From BOG-1112 sp964635325 (lineage in GTDB: Bacteria; Bdellovibrionota_B; Oligoflexia; Oligoflexales; Bog-1112): 6,570 nt of DNA. The notes beneath the pieces were generated by a model. That model saw only the letters and a program-made list of their open reading frames with translations, was not told where the DNA came from and ran no database searches. The stretch spans positions 1-6,570 of the forward strand of contig CAZWOL010000098.1 of NCBI GenBank assembly GCA_964635325.1, given 5' to 3'. This document shows, one piece after another, positions 5,927 to 6,570 of the stretch (position 1 is the first letter of the stretch; the number at the start of each line of letters is the position of its first letter). Position numbers and translations under genes: made by a program.

Positions 5927-6570
5927 GAAAGTGACTCACATTTTTCGCATTGATTACTGCGAGAATCTCCGCAATCGTTGCAAGTGCAATTTCACTGGGA
6001 CTGCGTCCTCCCAAAGTTAGACCCACAGGATAGTAGATGCCTTCCTTGCTAGTTAGAAGCTCACGTCCCCGCACGTGATCAAGCAGTTGTTCACCACGAC
6101 GTTTTGGACCGAGCAAGCCTAGATAGTCCCATGAGCTCCACTCGCAGATTTTTTCCAAAACCATCAAGTCTGTCATAAAGTTATGTGTCATAAGGACAAC
6201 GGCTTGCGGAATAGAGGGATGGGCCTTAGCTTGAATATCATAGTGCGCATGCAGGTTAGCATCGGGATAGAGATCCGATACTAACCTGGCATTACGGTGG
6301 TCATAAAGACTGACTTTCCATCCAAGTTCATGAGCAAATCGATAAAGTGGGTGAGCATCTGCACCAGCTCCCATTATATGCAAATGGGGTTGCGCCTTAC
6401 GAAAGATGAAGACAACATCAAGACTTGTCTCATCCACCACTACTGAGACTCTTCGATTTGTCTGCTGCTGAAGAGTTTCTTGCGCCAATTGTATTAGCGA
6501 TTGTACAAATGGCTCAGCTATTGATATTTCGGATACACCTGATGAATTCAAAACTAAGCTTTGACCTACA
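5913..6570 (-). CDS. xdhC: XdhC-family Moco maturation chaperone, 5' end outside window
   Basis: The visible C-terminal 218 residues belong to the XdhC/CoxI family. These cytoplasmic proteins bind the molybdenum cofactor, promote its sulfuration and hand it to xanthine oxidase-family apoenzymes. In the visible part a Rossmann-like domain opens with GAGADAHPL (67-75), followed by DHR (90-92), MTHNFMTD (127-134), GLLGPKRR (151-158) and the family tail PVGLTLGGRSPSEIAL (181-196). The N-terminal XdhC_CoxI domain is not visible. A TTG at 6551 could be read as a start, but the frame stays open upstream of it (Val-Gly-Gln-Ser-Leu-Val) to the window edge with no stop, so the gene very probably continues beyond 6570. 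The stop codon overlaps the GTG start region of mocA. As the first visible operon gene, it places the promoter outside the window. Confidence 0.9.
   Translation of the reverse strand, partial: VGQSLVLNSSGVSEISIAEPFVQSLIQLAQETLQQQTNRRVSVVVDETSLDVVFIFRKAQPHLHIMGAGADAHPLYRFAHELGWKVSLYDHRNARLVSDLYPDANLHAHYDIQAKAHPSIPQAVVLMTHNFMTDLMVLEKICEWSSWDYLGLLGPKRRGEQLLDHVRGRELLTSKEGIYYPVGLTLGGRSPSEIALATIAEILAVINAKNVSHFREIA

Noticed and set aside
1..6570. Mobile element, CRISPR array, toxin-antitoxin or phage defence system
   Set aside because: No transposase, terminal repeats, spaced direct repeats, integrase or defence domains are seen. All five genes are either a recognisable molybdoenzyme operon member or a lipoprotein.

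Overview
The window looks like ordinary chromosomal DNA from a diderm (Gram-negative-type) bacterium. It encodes a lipobox-bearing surface lipoprotein, a twin-arginine (Tat) exported molybdoenzyme subunit and molybdopterin-cytosine-dinucleotide (MCD) cofactor maturation genes. Base composition looks moderate (mid-40s percent GC by eye), with an AT-rich stretch at the left edge. Nothing in the sequence fixes the genus. The Cys-paired, Ser/Asn/Thr-rich lipoprotein resembles the lineage-specific lipoproteins of spirochaetes such as the Leptospiraceae or of Bdellovibrio-like bacteria, but that is only an impression.

Layout. Bases 1-133 are an upstream region with an AT-rich core and a clear Shine-Dalgarno before a plus-strand gene. 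Bases 134-2032 (+) encode a 632-residue predicted lipoprotein made of about seven propeller-like repeats, six of them carrying a cysteine pair. The rest, 2051-6570, is one minus-strand operon read from right to left: a 5'-truncated xdhC (cofactor sulfuration/insertion chaperone), a mocA-type molybdopterin cytidylyltransferase, the large Moco-binding subunit of a xanthine oxidase-family hydroxylase with a Tat signal, and the small [2Fe-2S] subunit. Every junction in the operon overlaps (14 nt, 20 nt, 4 nt), so the genes are almost certainly co-transcribed and translationally coupled. The lipoprotein gene and the operon converge, with only 18 bases between their stop codons.

How the genes work together (inference from families). 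MocA would convert Mo-molybdopterin to the MCD form. XdhC would bind this cofactor, help it to be sulfurated and deliver it to the large subunit. The large subunit folds around MCD in the cytoplasm, pairs with the leaderless [2Fe-2S] subunit, and the complex is exported through Tat by the large subunit's signal. No FAD subunit is present in the window, so electrons probably leave to a cytochrome or another periplasmic acceptor, as proposed for isoquinoline 1-oxidoreductase-type enzymes. The substrate cannot be read from the sequence.

The main oddities are a serine in place of one conserved cysteine ligand of the Moco-proximal [2Fe-2S] cluster, an 11-bp perfect inverted repeat inside the lipoprotein gene, and the cysteine-paired repeat architecture of that lipoprotein. 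I see no mobile element, CRISPR array, rRNA, tRNA or wholly new system here.
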